Translations under genes and position numbers: made by a program | Part shown: piece after piece, positions 46,006 to 54,634 of the stretch | Numbering within the stretch: position 1 is the stretch's first letter | Layout of the letters: every line of letters starts with the position of its first letter | DNA from: Zoogloeaceae bacterium | GTDB taxonomy: Bacteria > Pseudomonadota > Gammaproteobacteria > Burkholderiales > Rhodocyclaceae | Assembly (NCBI GenBank): GCA_024235595.1 | Contig: JACKMC010000005.1 | Coordinates: 212,118-276,117, forward strand | Direction: 5' to 3' | DNA length: 64,000 nt | The notes under the pieces: model-generated | Seen by the model: only the letters and a program-made list of their open reading frames with translations | Databases searched by the model: none | What the model was told of the DNA's origin: nothing

Positions 46006-47208
46006 TCAGCTTCCCAGGGCGAGGGCTGCGCTTCGCGCGGCGTCGCGTTTTTCGATCGGCTTGAGCACCAGCAGCAGGACCGTGCCCACCACCATGACCG
46101 CTGCGGCGAGGTAGAGGCCGGCGTTGTAGGAACCGAAACGGGTGGCGAGCCAGCCGGTGATCGCGGGGGCGATGATCTGCGCGACGCCGTAGGAGAGCGT
46201 CATCTTGCCCATCATCTTGGCGGGGCGGGTGGGGTAGTAGCGGCCCGCCATGGTCAGCACCAGGCTCACCATGCCGATGAAGGTGCCACCGAACAGCAAG
46301 GCACCGAAAATCGCCGCCAGCAGTCCGCCCACCATCACCGGCAGCAGGATGCCGACGATCTGCAGCACGGCGGCGAGGATCAGCGCATTGAGGTCGCCGG
46401 TGCGCCGGGCGATGAGGTCCCAGTTGAAGCACGCAGGCGTGGCGGCGATGCCGATCGCCATGAACACCAGGGTGCCCTGGCCGGCGAGACCGGGCAGATG
46501 ATCGACGATCGCCACAATGAAGGTGGCACTCACCACATAGCCCACGCCGGCGCAGAAATAGGCTGCCATGAAGATGCGCATGAACAGCGGGCTGGGCGGA
46601 TTGTCCACCATCTTCTGGCCACTCTTGGTGAGTCCGCTGGTGTCGGGCGGCGGCAGCCAGCGAAGCGCCGGGATCAGCAGCAGGCAGCCGATCGCGGTGA
46701 ACGCGAGCCACTGCTCGCGCCAGTCCAGCCAATGGGTCATTGCCGCCACCGCGACGGCGCAGCCTGCGATGCCGATGCCGATGCCGGCAAAGTGGATGCC
46801 GAGTTCGCTGCGGTGGTTGTGGCGGATCAGCCAGTTGAGGATCAGCCCGGTTCCCAGCAGCATGCCCGCGGCGCTGCTGAGGCCGGCGAAGAAGCGCGAG
46901 ATCGCCCACACCGTGATGTCGGTGCTCGCGCCCATCAGCGCGGTGCTGAGAATCGCCATCACCAGGCCGATGCGATAGAGGCGGTCCTTGAGAACGAGAT
47001 CGCTGATCAGCGAGGCGATCAGCGCGCCGCTCAGGTATCCGGCATAGTTGATCGCTGCAAGCCAGCCGGCTTCGGCGACGCCGAGTCCGGCCTGCTGTTG
47101 CATGAGCGGCAGCAGGGGGGTGTAGGAGAAGCGTGCCACGCCAAGCACCAGGATCAGGCTGAAGATGCCGGCGCCGAGCACCTTGAACCGCTCTTTCTGT
47201 TCGCTCAT
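46006..47208 (-). CDS. MFS transporter, YbfB/YjiJ family
   Basis: A 400-residue, twelve-helix inner-membrane transporter. The opening VLGAGIFSLILVLGVARFSYTPLLPLMQQQAGLGVAEAGWLAAINYAGYLSGAL is the family signature, and FAGLSSAAGMLLGTGLILNWL and GYVVSATFIVAIVDHLPGL follow. Substrates of this family are mostly unknown. It is divergent from a LysR gene that probably regulates it. The 286 bases between this gene's end and the NYN gene hold nothing recognised. Confidence 0.9.
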   Translation of the reverse strand: MSEQKERFKVLGAGIFSLILVLGVARFSYTPLLPLMQQQAGLGVAEAGWLAAINYAGYLSGALIASLISDLVLKDRLYRIGLVMAILSTALMGASTDITVWAISRFFAGLSSAAGMLLGTGLILNWLIRHNHRSELGIHFAGIGIGIAGCAVAVAAMTHWLDWREQWLAFTAIGCLLLIPALRWLPPPDTSGLTKSGQKMVDNPPSPLFMRIFMAAYFCAGVGYVVSATFIVAIVDHLPGLAGQGTLVFMAIGIAATPACFNWDLIARRTGDLNALILAAVLQIVGILLPVMVGGLLAAIFGALLFGGTFIGMVSLVLTMAGRYYPTRPAKMMGKMTLSYGVAQIIAPAITGWLATRFGSYNAGLYLAAAVMVVGTVLLLVLKPIEKRDAARSAALALGS

Positions 47209-47274
47209 GAGGATTCGTTCGATGTTGTCATGGACAGGATAATCAGAATGGACTATCTATTCAAATGAATTGTT

Positions 47275-47291
47275 GAGAACATATCGTTCTC
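47275..47291. promoter_or_regulatory. LysR-type dyad
   Basis: GAGAAC-ATATC-GTTCTC (47275-47291) is a perfect 6-bp dyad between the divergent MFS and LysR genes, 16 bases before the LysR ATG. It is a likely autoregulatory site. Confidence 0.5.
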
Positions 47292-47307
47292 TGATGGAGA
47301 TACCTAA

Positions 47308-48159
47308 ATGGAGCTTGTGGCGCTTCGGACCTTCCAGACCGTCGTCGAGGAAGGGGGCGTATTGGCCGCTTCGCGCAAGTTGAACACGGTGCAGTCCAAT
47401 GTCACCGCGCGTATCCGGCGGCTCGAGGAAGAGCTGGGCGTGGAATTGTTCTTCCGCAAGGGCCGCGGCATGGAACTGGCACCTTCGGGCCACGTGCTGC
47501 TCGACTATACCCGCCGCATCCTGTCGCTGGAGCGCCAGACCAGCGCCGCGGTGCGACAGGTGGGCGAGAGTACGGGCGTGTTGCGGGTCGGCAGCATGGA
47601 GACCTTCGCCGCGCTGCATCTTCCGGGCGCGCTCAAGGTGGTGCGCGAGCGCCATCCCCTGATCGAGCTGCGGGTAGAGACGGATACCAGCGCCGCGCTG
47701 GCGACCAAGGTGCTCGAACACCGGCTCGACTGTGCGTTCATCGCCGGTCCCGTGGTCCATCCCGAGCTGCAGTTCGACGAGCTGGTGGTGGAAGAACTGG
47801 TGCAGGTGAGCGCACGCGGCGCCGCGGTTGCGGTGCAGCCGCTGATCATCTTCAGGGAAGGCTGCGCCTACCGCAGCCGCGCGCTGGCGTGGCAGCGCGC
47901 GATCGGCCACGCCGCGGCGGACGTGATGGAAATGGGCACGCTCGAAGGCATCCTCGGATGTGTGTCGGTGGGGCTGGGGTGGACCTTGATGCCGCGCCGG
48001 GTGGTGGAGCAGTCATCCCGCGCGGCCGATCTGGTGACTGAAAGTGTGTCTGCACAGATCGGTCGGGTACCGAGCGGCATGATCTACCGGCACAGCGCGC
48101 CGGCGATGGCCGTGCTGAAAACCCTGGCCTCGGCCGCCAGCGATGTTGCAGGCGGCTGA
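47308..48159 (+). CDS. LysR-family transcriptional regulator
   Basis: A 283-residue regulator with the winged helix at residues 1-60 (MELVALRTFQTVVEEGGVLAASRKLNTVQSNVTARIRRLEEELG) and the effector domain at 88-280. The QSNVTARIRRLE wording is that of the subgroup next to YbfB-type MFS genes. Divergence from that MFS gene and the dyad between them suggest it is the local controller. Confidence 0.92.
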   Translation: MELVALRTFQTVVEEGGVLAASRKLNTVQSNVTARIRRLEEELGVELFFRKGRGMELAPSGHVLLDYTRRILSLERQTSAAVRQVGESTGVLRVGSMETFAALHLPGALKVVRERHPLIELRVETDTSAALATKVLEHRLDCAFIAGPVVHPELQFDELVVEELVQVSARGAAVAVQPLIIFREGCAYRSRALAWQRAIGHAAADVMEMGTLEGILGCVSVGLGWTLMPRRVVEQSSRAADLVTESVSAQIGRVPSGMIYRHSAPAMAVLKTLASAASDVAGG

Positions 48160-48293
48160 GGCCGCCCCCGGCGCCGTGCGGGCGAAGTCCATCGTCGTGG
48201 CGTTGGTGGGGCTGAAGCGCGCATGCGGCATCGGCTCGTGCCGTTTGCGCGCGCTCGTATCGGGCAGCCGATTGTTCGAGCCGATATCGCGAT

Positions 48294-48599
48294 TCAGCGC
48301 AGCAACTCCCCGGGGCCGTAGAGCAGGCCGCGCTCGGACAGGCTCTTGCGTCGCTGCCGGGGGCAGTTCTCGCCCATGCGGCCTTGCGGCGGGCCGCCTT
48401 CATAGCCCCATACGCCCGATCGAAGGTTGAGCCAGTAGCGGCCGTTGGGGACCCGGCTGCACGAGGCGCGGTCCAGCCGCTGGAGCTGGGCGGGTCCCAT
48501 GCGCTGGCCGTTGACCACGACGTAGCGAGCCTGGGCCTGGGAGACTTGCGGTGTGGCGGTGAGCAAGGCCGCGAGGATGACGAAGACGAGTGCTTTCAT
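48294..48599 (-). CDS. Small exported protein, unknown
   Basis: A 101-residue protein with a clean signal peptide (MKALVFVILAALLTATPQVSQA, cleavage after residue 22). The mature part has YVVVNGQRMGPAQLQRLDRASCSRVPNGRYWLNLRSGVWGYEGGP and two cysteines. The XPNGRYWLN-GxWGYEGGP pattern recurs in small secreted proteins of unknown role. GAGG precedes the ATG. It is downstream of imuB on the same strand, with a 134-base gap. Confidence 0.75.
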   Translation of the reverse strand: MKALVFVILAALLTATPQVSQAQARYVVVNGQRMGPAQLQRLDRASCSRVPNGRYWLNLRSGVWGYEGGPPQGRMGENCPRQRRKSLSERGLLYGPGELLR

Positions 48600-48733
48600 G
48601 GCACCTCCTTGAGCGGGAAGGCGGTGTTGATGGCTCTACCCTAGCGCATCGGTGGCCGGGCCTCCAGCGGAGCCTTGCACGCGCCGCAAGTGACGCAATG
48701 CACAGGGTTGGCGCCGGCGTTGTCGAGGGACGC

Positions 48734-50167
48734 TCAGGCGAAGAAGCCATGCAGGTACCAGCCGCGCGGAGCCTCCAGCTCGCGAAAGATCCACCAGCGG
48801 CCGCCTTCGGGGGTCTCCGCCACGAAGTAGTCGCGCCGCACGTCGTGATCGTCCCACCAGCCGCTTTCGATGCGCTCGGGGCCGCCGATCAGGCGCAGTT
48901 GCCCGGGGTGGGTAAGCTGTTTAGGTTCGGCCAGCAACCACAGCGGACGGGGGGCGTCGGCCAAGGCCACAGGGGGTTGGTTGCTGCCGGGCGGGACCAG
49001 GCGCCAGGCGCGCTCGGGGCGGTGGTCGGCCAGCGGGCTGAGTGCCCGGATCGCCTCGTCGCCGAGCCGGGCGCGCAGGCGGGCGAGCAGCAGTTGGGCG
49101 CTTTCGCGCTTGAGGCTGGTGTCGTCGAAGAGGTCGGTGGCGACCGCGGCGAGGGCCACGGGGTGGTCGGCCTCGAGCACCAGCGCGTCGACCGGGCCGG
49201 GAAAGGCGTGACGGCCGAGGTGCTCGTTGAGCAGCAGGGCAAAGGCGGCTTCGTCGCGGCTAGGGGCGGCGCAGACGATCTCCAGCCGGGTTGCGGGATG
49301 GCGCCCTTCGTGCTCCAGGCTGAAGCGGAAGCGGTCTACGCCCGCGTGGCGCCCCGCCAGCCAGCCGGCGAGCCCCGGCAACAGGCGGCGGGCGAGGAAG
49401 ATCAAAGTGTCGCTGCGCTCGGTGGGAACGAGCAGCGGCAGTCTTGCGTGGTAGCGCTGCGGCAGGTCGAATCGCGGGCGCGGATCGGGCTGGCGGCCGA
49501 AAGCCCGGTCGAGGGTGGTGCTCACGGTGGCTGCCTGGCGTCTGGCGAGGCCACCGCGCGGCAGCTCGGCGACCTCGGCAAGGCGGGCGACGCCGATGCT
49601 CCCGAGCAGTTCGAGCGCGGCGCGGGAGACATCGGAGCCGTCGGCGAGCGCGGCCAGTGGCAGGGCACCGAGTGGCTGTGCCAGCGCTCCTGTCTCGGTG
49701 ATCGCGCTGCCCGGCCGGTGACGTGCCAGCCAGCGGGCGGCCAGTGGCGTGGGGGCGCAGGCGAGGCGGGCGTCCAGCCCGAGTTCGGCCAGCCCCCGGG
49801 TGATGAGGGCGGTGAGTCGCTGCAGGCCGCCAAAGAGTTGCAGGCTGGCGGCTACTTCGAGCAGCACGCAATCGGGTGGGTCGATGCTGATCGCGGGCGT
49901 GAAGGCGCTGGCCCAGGTGGCGACTTCGGTGAGCAGTTGCCGGGCTTGGTCGGGGTCGTGCTCCAGCAGTTCGAGCGCGGGGGCTACTGCCAGTGCGCCG
50001 GCCAGGCTGTCGCCTGCGGTGATGCCGAGTTGTCGCGCAGCCGCATTCGCCGCCACCACCCGCGCCCGGGGATGACGCTCGACCAGGGCCAGCGGCGCGG
50101 CATCAGGCGATCCTCGCTGGATCGCCTGGAGCGCGGGCTCGGGCAGGATCAGGGCGAACCACAGCAT
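48734..50167 (-). CDS. imuB: ImuB, Y-family polymerase-like mutasome protein
   Basis: A 477-residue DinB/ImuB-type protein. The N-terminal palm-like region begins MLWFALILPEPALQAIQ and lacks the catalytic acidic residues of active Y-family polymerases, as ImuB does. Helix-hairpin and little-finger-like parts occupy about 170-330, and the C-terminal tail is long. ImuB links ImuA and DnaE2 to the beta clamp in damage-induced mutagenesis. It overlaps imuA by 65 bases, so translation is coupled. No dnaE2 follows. Confidence 0.85.
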   Translation of the reverse strand: MLWFALILPEPALQAIQRGSPDAAPLALVERHPRARVVAANAAARQLGITAGDSLAGALAVAPALELLEHDPDQARQLLTEVATWASAFTPAISIDPPDCVLLEVAASLQLFGGLQRLTALITRGLAELGLDARLACAPTPLAARWLARHRPGSAITETGALAQPLGALPLAALADGSDVSRAALELLGSIGVARLAEVAELPRGGLARRQAATVSTTLDRAFGRQPDPRPRFDLPQRYHARLPLLVPTERSDTLIFLARRLLPGLAGWLAGRHAGVDRFRFSLEHEGRHPATRLEIVCAAPSRDEAAFALLLNEHLGRHAFPGPVDALVLEADHPVALAAVATDLFDDTSLKRESAQLLLARLRARLGDEAIRALSPLADHRPERAWRLVPPGSNQPPVALADAPRPLWLLAEPKQLTHPGQLRLIGGPERIESGWWDDHDVRRDYFVAETPEGGRWWIFRELEAPRGWYLHGFFA

Positions 50168-50945
50168 GGGTAACCAGGGTTGGTGAGGGGGTTGATGAAA
50201 CCGCAGCCTGCTGCACGGGCAAGTGTTGCTTCGCGGGGGCCGTGGCGGGCTGGCGGATCGGATGCACCTGCGCGCGGGGGACCGGTGCCGCTACCAATGC
50301 GGGGCGGGCGTCGATGGGCGGGCGGGGCTGGATCAGCACGGGCTCATCGAGCAGTGGCCCGCGGCGTTTGAACACATGCACCGCAAGTTGGCCGTGCGCA
50401 TCTTCGAGCCGTAGTCGCAGCACGGCCGGCGAGGGTTGCTGGGCGGCGCTCGCCGGGCGAAACAGGAACAGTGGCGTACGGCTCTCTTCCGCCGCCAGTT
50501 GCAGCCGCCGCAGCGCGGCCATGTCGGCCTTGCCGAGCCAGCTCAGCACCATGCTGCAGCCGCCCGAGGCAAGACACTGGCGGGTTGCCCACAGGGCTTC
50601 TGCGGGGCTTGCCGGCGCCACCCACAGCAGTCGCTCGAGCGGCACGCCGGCAGCGGCCAATGCGGGGGCGTAGGGCTGGCGCGGCGGCGCCACCCAGCCG
50701 AGCCAGCGATCTGCAGTGCAGCGACGCATCATCGGCAGCAGCAGGGAGAGCTCGCCAATGCCGGGCCGGGCCGTGAAAAGCTCGATCAGCGCGCCGGTGG
50801 GCCAGCCGCCACCCGGCAGCACGGCATCGAGCGCGCCGTGACCGGTGGGGTGGCCTTGTGGGGGCGTGCCGTTGAAGCGCCTGCCCCGCCACACCAGGTC
50901 ACCGGGCAGGTCGGCGAGTGAGAGCGGGGCGCTGGCGGCGGACAT
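50103..50945 (-). CDS. imuA: ImuA, RecA-like mutasome protein
   Basis: A 280-residue protein of the ImuA/SulA-like family. The core has TGHGALDAVLPGGGWPTGALIELFTARPGIGELSLLLPMM, where the ATP-binding loop of RecA would be, but the lysine-containing Walker A is not preserved, as in ImuA. The C-terminal 70 residues are Pro/Ala-rich. It lies between lexA and imuB, 35 bases after lexA. Confidence 0.85.
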   Translation of the reverse strand: MSAASAPLSLADLPGDLVWRGRRFNGTPPQGHPTGHGALDAVLPGGGWPTGALIELFTARPGIGELSLLLPMMRRCTADRWLGWVAPPRQPYAPALAAAGVPLERLLWVAPASPAEALWATRQCLASGGCSMVLSWLGKADMAALRRLQLAAEESRTPLFLFRPASAAQQPSPAVLRLRLEDAHGQLAVHVFKRRGPLLDEPVLIQPRPPIDARPALVAAPVPRAQVHPIRQPATAPAKQHLPVQQAAVSSTPSPTLVTHAVVRPDPARARAPGDPARIA

Positions 50946-50980
50946 GGCAGTGTGTTGCCTGTGGTCTGGCTGCGGGCTTT

Positions 50981-51586
50981 TCAGCCCAGCCCGTCGCTGC
51001 GGATCAGCCCCACCGCCAGGCCTTCGATTTCGAGCAGCTCGCTGCGGGTGTCCACCACGATGGGTTCGAAGTCGGGGTTGGCGGGCAGCAGCTCGACCAT
51101 GTGGCCTTTGCGGGCGAGGGTCTTGACGGTGACTTCGTCGTGCACCCGTGCGACCACGATCTGGCCGGCGCGTACTTCGCTGGTGCGATGCACCGCGAGC
51201 AGGTCGCCATCGAGGATGCCGGCATCGCGCATGCTCATGCCGCGCACCTTGAGCAGGTAGTCGGCGCGCGGCGAGAACATCGCCGGATCGACCTGCAGGC
51301 GCTTGCTGACATGGGCCTCGGCAAGAATCGGGCTGCCCGCCGCGACCCGCCCGATGAGCGGCAGGCCGAGGGATTCGAGCAGGCGGATGCCGCGGGCGCG
51401 GCCTTCTTCCAGGGTGATGACGCCTTTGGTGGCCAGCGCACGCAGGTGGGTTTCGGCCGCGTTGGGCGAACGAAAGCCGAAGGCGGTACAGATTTCGGCG
51501 CGGGTAGGCGGGCGCCCTTCGTGGATCTGGGTGTCGCGAATGAACTGCAGGATTTCTTGTTGACGCGAGGTCAGGGCTTCGGACAT
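50981..51586 (-). CDS. lexA: LexA repressor
   Basis: A 201-residue SOS repressor. The N-terminal winged helix (LTSRQQEILQFIRDTQIHEGRPPTRAEICTAFGFRSPNAAETHL) is complete. The autocleavage site is A83-G84 in RVAAGSP, with catalytic S118 in RGMSMRDAG and K155 in VTVKTLAR. It heads lexA-imuA-imuB, and a LexA box (51606-51621) sits 20 bases before the ATG. It is either the main lexA or a cassette-linked second copy. Confidence 0.95.
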   Translation of the reverse strand: MSEALTSRQQEILQFIRDTQIHEGRPPTRAEICTAFGFRSPNAAETHLRALATKGVITLEEGRARGIRLLESLGLPLIGRVAAGSPILAEAHVSKRLQVDPAMFSPRADYLLKVRGMSMRDAGILDGDLLAVHRTSEVRAGQIVVARVHDEVTVKTLARKGHMVELLPANPDFEPIVVDTRSELLEIEGLAVGLIRSDGLG

Positions 51587-51605
51587 CGGCTTCTCCGGTT
51601 GGTGG

Positions 51606-51621
51606 CTGTATTTTTGTACAG
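51606..51621 (-). promoter_or_regulatory. LexA (SOS) box
   Basis: CTGTATTTTTGTACAG fits the CTGT-N8-ACAG consensus exactly and lies just upstream of lexA. It should control lexA-imuA-imuB. No second box is seen. Confidence 0.9.
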
Positions 51622-51646
51622 CTTGAGGGGAATGGCAAGGGGGAAT

Positions 51647-51677
51647 GGTGATTGGTGATGGGTTATTCGTGATTGGT
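51647..51677 (+). repeat. Degenerate heptamer array, GGTGATT type
   Basis: Four and a half units with period seven: GGTGATT, GGTGATG, GGTTATT, CGTGATT, GGT. It lies between the LexA box and the VF530 gene. Confidence 0.6.
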
Positions 51678-51774
51678 AGAGGCGTCGAGCCGGGGCCGCT
51701 CCGCAGATGGCGGATCGCCTGGGACTAATCTGCCGCTGCGTGTCAGAATTCAGGCCCATGAGCCAGCACGGCCC

Positions 51775-51795
51775 CACCAATCACCAATCACCAAC
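51775..51795 (-). repeat. Heptamer array, inverted relative to 51647-51677
   Basis: Three units, CACCAAT, CACCAAT, CACCAAC, the complement of the upstream array type, ending one base before the ATG of the VF530 gene. The two arrays could pair over 13 bases. Confidence 0.6.
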
Positions 51796-51796
51796 A

Positions 51797-52027
51797 ATGA
51801 CCGATTCACAGCCCAACAACCCGCTGCACGGCCTCACGCTGGAGCGCATCCTCACCGAACTGGTCGAGCGCCATGGCTGGGAGGGGCTGGCGTTGCGGAT
51901 TCCGGTGCGTTGTTTCGAGTTCGAGCCGAGCATCAAGTCGAGCCTCAAGTTCCTGCGCAGCACCCCCTGGGCGCGCGAAAAGGTGGAGGGCCTCTACCTG
52001 CGCGACCTCAAGCGTCGTGGTCGCTGA
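51797..52027 (+). CDS. VF530-family DNA-binding protein (DUF2132)
   Basis: A 76-residue protein with the VF530 pattern NPLHGLTLERILTELVERHGWEGLALRIPVRCFEFEPSIKSSLKFLRSTPWAREKVEGLYL. The family is a small, widespread alpha-helical fold with possible DNA binding. No Shine-Dalgarno is seen because the heptamer array occupies the leader. It overlaps the flavoprotein start by 11 bases. Confidence 0.88.
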   Translation: MTDSQPNNPLHGLTLERILTELVERHGWEGLALRIPVRCFEFEPSIKSSLKFLRSTPWAREKVEGLYLRDLKRRGR

Positions 52028-53288
52028 GCTGGCGGCACCGCCGGCCGGGCCACGGGTTGCGGTGGTGGGGGGCGGACCGGCCGGCTTGATGGCGGCCGAG
52101 GTGCTGGCGAGCGGCGCTGCGCGGGTCGAGCTCTTCGATGCCATGCCTTCGCTGGGGCGCAAGTTCCTGATGGCCGGCAAGGGTGGCCTCAACATCACGC
52201 ACTCCGAACCCTTCGAGGCGTTTTGCAGCCGTTACGGCGCACGGCGGGCGCAGATCGAGGCCATGCTGGCCGGCTTCGACGCCAGCGCGCTGCGTGCCTG
52301 GGCGGCGGGACTGGGCGTGGAGACCTTCGTCGGCAGCTCGGGGCGGGTGTTTCCCACCGAGAAGAAGGCGGCTCCCCTGCTGCGGGCCTGGCTGCATCGT
52401 TTGCGCGAAACCGGTGTGAGCATGCATGTGCGCCATCGCTGGCTGGGCTTCGGCGAGCGGCCGTGTTCGCTTCGCTTTGCAACACCGGCCGGCGAAATCG
52501 ACCGCGAGTTCGACGCCGTGGTGCTGGCGATGGGCGGCGGCAGCTGGGCGCGCCTCGGCTCGGACGGTGCCTGGCTGCCGCTGCTGGCCGCCAGGGGTGT
52601 GGCGGTGGCGCCGCTGCGGCCGGCCAATTGCGGCTTCGACTTGCCCTGGAGCGCGCACTTCCGGGAGCGCTTCGCCGGTCTGCCGGTCAAGCCGGTGGTG
52701 TTGTCGCTGACCGACCGGCGCGGGTGCTTGCACCGTCGCCAGGGCGAATTCGTGGTAACCGAAGACGGCGTCGAGGGCAGCCTGATCTATGCCTTCTCGG
52801 CCTTGCTGCGCGACGCGATCCTCGCCGAAGGCTCGGTTACGGTGTCGCTCGACCTCGCCCCGGGGCGCGATCATCGACGAGTGCTCGCCGAGCTCTCGCA
52901 GCCACGCGGCTCGCGTTCGATCTCGAGCCACTTGCAGAGCAAGGTCGCCATCGCCGGGGTCAAGGCCGGGCTGCTGCGCGAATGCCTGCCGGTGGAGGAT
53001 TTCCAGCAGCCCGCCCGCCTCGCCGCGGCAATCAAGGCCTTGCCGCTCAGGCTGGTCGCCAGCCGCCCGATCGACGAAGCGATCAGTACCGCGGGTGGGG
53101 TGCGTTTCGAGGGGCTGGATGGCGGGCAGATGATCGCCGCCTTGCCGGGCGTGTTCTGTGCGGGCGAGATGCTCGACTGGGAAGCGCCGACCGGCGGCTA
53201 TCTGCTGACCGCCTGCCTGGCGAGCGGGCGGGTGGCCGGGGCCGCAGTGCTGGACTGGTTGCGCGGGCAGGACGGGATCCAGATGTAG
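52017..53288 (+). CDS. HI0933/TIGR03862-like flavoprotein
   Basis: A 423-residue NAD(P)/FAD-dependent oxidoreductase. The FAD-binding motif VAVVGGGPAGLMAAEVL is near the start, SLGRKFLMAGKGGLNITHSEP follows, and the C-terminal TGGYLLTACLASGRVAGAAV closes the FAD site. The family's substrate is unknown. The likely start is GTG at 52017, overlapping the VF530 gene in another frame. Confidence 0.88.
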   Translation: MVAELAAPPAGPRVAVVGGGPAGLMAAEVLASGAARVELFDAMPSLGRKFLMAGKGGLNITHSEPFEAFCSRYGARRAQIEAMLAGFDASALRAWAAGLGVETFVGSSGRVFPTEKKAAPLLRAWLHRLRETGVSMHVRHRWLGFGERPCSLRFATPAGEIDREFDAVVLAMGGGSWARLGSDGAWLPLLAARGVAVAPLRPANCGFDLPWSAHFRERFAGLPVKPVVLSLTDRRGCLHRRQGEFVVTEDGVEGSLIYAFSALLRDAILAEGSVTVSLDLAPGRDHRRVLAELSQPRGSRSISSHLQSKVAIAGVKAGLLRECLPVEDFQQPARLAAAIKALPLRLVASRPIDEAISTAGGVRFEGLDGGQMIAALPGVFCAGEMLDWEAPTGGYLLTACLASGRVAGAAVLDWLRGQDGIQM

Positions 53289-53370
53289 CGCTTCGCGCTG
53301 TTTGGAGCCTGCGCGGTGGCCCATTCCCGGGCCGGGCCCAGCGCGCACGTCGCCACGGGTCCGGCCGCCG

Positions 53371-53400
53371 ATCTGGATCGCGGCCTTCGCCGCCATGACG
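53371..53400 (-). repeat. Dispersed hairpin repeat
   Basis: Complement reads CGTCATGGCGGCGAAGGCCG then CGATCCAG, near-identical to 56305-56332. The core GGCGGCGAAGGCCGC can form a small stem with a GAAG loop. Confidence 0.6.
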
Positions 53401-53495
53401 CGCGCTTGGGCCGGCGCCCGGCGTGGCTCTCGATGCCCGAACGAGGCAATGCTGCAATTCGCTGCGGCCGAGAGACGACCTGCAGCGCCCACGGC

Positions 53496-53524
53496 CGTCG
53501 TACCGGCGCAGGCAGGTACCCAGA
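53496..53524 (+). repeat. Diverged hairpin repeat
   Basis: CGTCGTACCGGCGCAGGCAG then GTACCCAGA keeps the outline of the family, CGTC...CC-GCG-AGGC-GG..CCAG. Confidence 0.45.
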
Positions 53525-53729
53525 GCGGCTTCCCATGGCGGATTCACGCCCGAGGATGGCAAAACCGCAAAGCGGTGCGGCTTGGGAGCGGGGCACCGGT
53601 TCCTTCAATTGCGAAGCGCTGCACCAGTAGTGCCGCGATGACCGCGGTTGCGACGCGATGGATGCCTGGCCGGAGGGTCTTGATGCCATATATCGATTGC
53701 CTTCGGCCGATTGCGTCGAGCGCCGCATC

Positions 53730-54626
53730 TCAGGTCGCCGCGCTCCAGCGCAGCGGAAGGCCCCCGGTGGTGCGCTCTGCCTCCAGCACCTCGAAATGCA
53801 GCGTCCTTCCGGGGCGGGTGGGGGCGGTGTCGGGTGGCGGCAGCCATTCCACATGCGCCCGTACCGCCAGCTGCAGGAGTTCGCCGGAAACATGATCGAT
53901 GAACATGAGCCCGGCGAGCGGGTTGAGTTCGAGATTGCCGATGGTGTTGAAGAAGCGGTTGCCCGGGTAGTCGGCCACGCTCAGCGTCTGGCCATCGATG
54001 CGCACGAATCCGGTCTCGCCGCCGCGGTGCGAGATGTCTACACCGTGGCTCGCCTCGGCAGGCCTTGCCGCATCCGGATGCGCGGTGGCGATGAAGAAGG
54101 TGTCGGCTCCGGCCACCATGCGACCGGCGGCGGCGTCCCAGCCGCGTGTTACATGGGCGCCGCTTGCCGCCGCGGGCTGCCATTCCGCATGGCGCGGCTG
54201 GATGTACTTGGGACAGTTGCCGAAGCTCTGCGCTACGGCCAGGCTCAGCGTGCCGCCCTCCGCGCCGACGATCGTCCCGTTGAGGCGGTTTCGCCGTCGG
54301 GTATGGGCTTCGATGCCGAGCATGCCGATCTGCGCCCCCGGCGCCAGGGCTTCTGAAATGCCTTCGCCGGCCACGACGTAGTCATGCACGTCGAGATGCC
54401 TCTCGTCGGGCACGCGCAGGAAGCCCGGCGCGCCGGCGAGCAGGCCTGCGCGTGGATGGCCTTGTACATCGAGCGCCCCGAGCAGCACGAAGGGCAGTTG
54501 CGCGAAGAAGCGCTGGTGCTGCTCCGGCATGGTGTCGCGAATGAAGCGCTGGCCAATCGGTACAACCGCGTTGCCGAAGCCGGCGCGGTGCTGGATCGCC
54601 AGCTCTCCGGGATGAAAGATCGCCAT
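53730..54626 (-). CDS. Pyridoxamine 5'-phosphate oxidase-family (PPOX) protein
   Basis: A 298-residue flavin-binding split-barrel protein. Recognisable stretches are HQRFFAQLPFVLLGALDVQGHPRAGLLAGAPGF near the start and, later, QTLSVADYPGNRFFNTIGNLELNPLAGLMFIDHVSGELLQLAVRA, the FMN-site strands of the PPOX fold. The N-terminus MAIFHPGELAIQHRAG is usual for the long form with oxidoreductase domains. It follows the GST gene by only eight bases, so they form one operon under the divergent LysR. Confidence 0.85.
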   Translation of the reverse strand: MAIFHPGELAIQHRAGFGNAVVPIGQRFIRDTMPEQHQRFFAQLPFVLLGALDVQGHPRAGLLAGAPGFLRVPDERHLDVHDYVVAGEGISEALAPGAQIGMLGIEAHTRRRNRLNGTIVGAEGGTLSLAVAQSFGNCPKYIQPRHAEWQPAAASGAHVTRGWDAAAGRMVAGADTFFIATAHPDAARPAEASHGVDISHRGGETGFVRIDGQTLSVADYPGNRFFNTIGNLELNPLAGLMFIDHVSGELLQLAVRAHVEWLPPPDTAPTRPGRTLHFEVLEAERTTGGLPLRWSAAT

Positions 54627-54634
54627 CGTTGGGC

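Larger units (their letters stand above)
53289..53729. other. Intergenic stretch with hairpin repeats
   Basis: No gene is recognised between the flavoprotein and the PPOX gene (convergent). Two copies of a dispersed repeat (53371-53400, 53496-53524) occupy part of it. Confidence 0.5.
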
